Shown here: positions 39,841 to 39,878 of the stretch, piece after piece
Layout of the letters: every line of letters starts with the position of its first letter
Numbering within the stretch: position 1 is the first letter of the stretch
NCBI GenBank assembly: GCA_903937035.1
Contig: CAIZXS010000025.1
Span: 1-39,878 of the forward strand
Direction: 5' to 3'
From: an uncultured bacterium
Lineage (GTDB): Bacteria > Patescibacteriota > Minisyncoccia > Moranbacterales > UBA2206
Length of the DNA: 39,878 nucleotides
Made by a program: the position numbers and the translations under genes
Notes under the pieces: generated by a model
Databases searched by the model: none
Told to the model about the DNA's origin: nothing
Seen by the model: only the letters and a program-made list of their open reading frames with translations

Positions 39841-39878
39841 ATTGTTTTTTTTAATTATTATTTATATTTTAAATTTAT

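Overview
The window is a low-GC, densely packed, almost entirely minus-strand stretch of a bacterial chromosome. Small streamlined genes, many glycosyltransferases, a ComEC split in two, TSP3/EF-hand secreted proteins, dispersed palindromic repeats that leak into reading frames (peptides such as LDSRLRGND), and an L32-NusB-RNase III cluster all suggest a Candidate Phyla Radiation (Patescibacteria) genome, probably Parcubacteria/Moranbacteria-like. That placement is inference. TGA ends several genes inside ATGA overlaps, so the standard bacterial code applies rather than the UGA=Gly code.

Region 1 (about 190-27770) is a surface-glycan region. It encodes nucleotide-sugar enzymes: UDP-glucose dehydrogenase, UDP-glucuronate decarboxylase, GalE-type epimerase and GDP-mannose 4,6-dehydratase. 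It also encodes many GT2 and GT4 glycosyltransferases, a polyprenyl-phosphate-sugar-synthase-like GT2, two large multi-membrane YfhO/AftD-like proteins, a flippase-like LPG_synthase_TM protein, two methyltransferases, an ATP-grasp ligase and a B12-binding radical SAM enzyme. Together they could make and export a decorated glycan containing xylose or uronic acid and a 6-deoxyhexose. No clear Wzx/Wzy is present. Inside this region, at 10.5-11.4 kb, sits an island that does not fit: a DUF3800 gene with its own promoter, convergent with a plus-strand small RNA that has a consensus promoter, a predicted three-way fold with a GNRA hairpin and an intrinsic terminator. I consider this the best candidate for an undescribed unit.

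Region 2 (27826-34500) holds housekeeping and envelope genes: a YdjM-type membrane protein, RNase III, NusB, L32, a surface-protein C-terminal fragment, a lipoprotein cyclophilin, a heptad-repeat coiled-coil protein with a palindromic operator-like site, and ComEC as separate metallo-beta-lactamase and membrane-channel genes.

Region 3 (34531-39878) is repeat-rich. It holds an orphan gene, a DUF167 protein, a likely redox operon (two small exported proteins, ApbE, and a ferric-reductase-like cytochrome with a calcium-binding N-terminus), then an NrdG-type activase and, upstream of it, a free-standing zinc-ribbon plus glycyl-radical-loop protein resembling only the C-terminus of class III ribonucleotide reductase.

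Several repeat families punctuate the window: REP-like inverted pairs, a 38-bp module shared between two REP families, tandem 15-bp palindromes, heptamer-based inverted repeats around a four-helix-bundle gene with an apparently empty counterpart near nrdG, and an ACTTACGCAT family. Positions 1-189 show nothing I can support.
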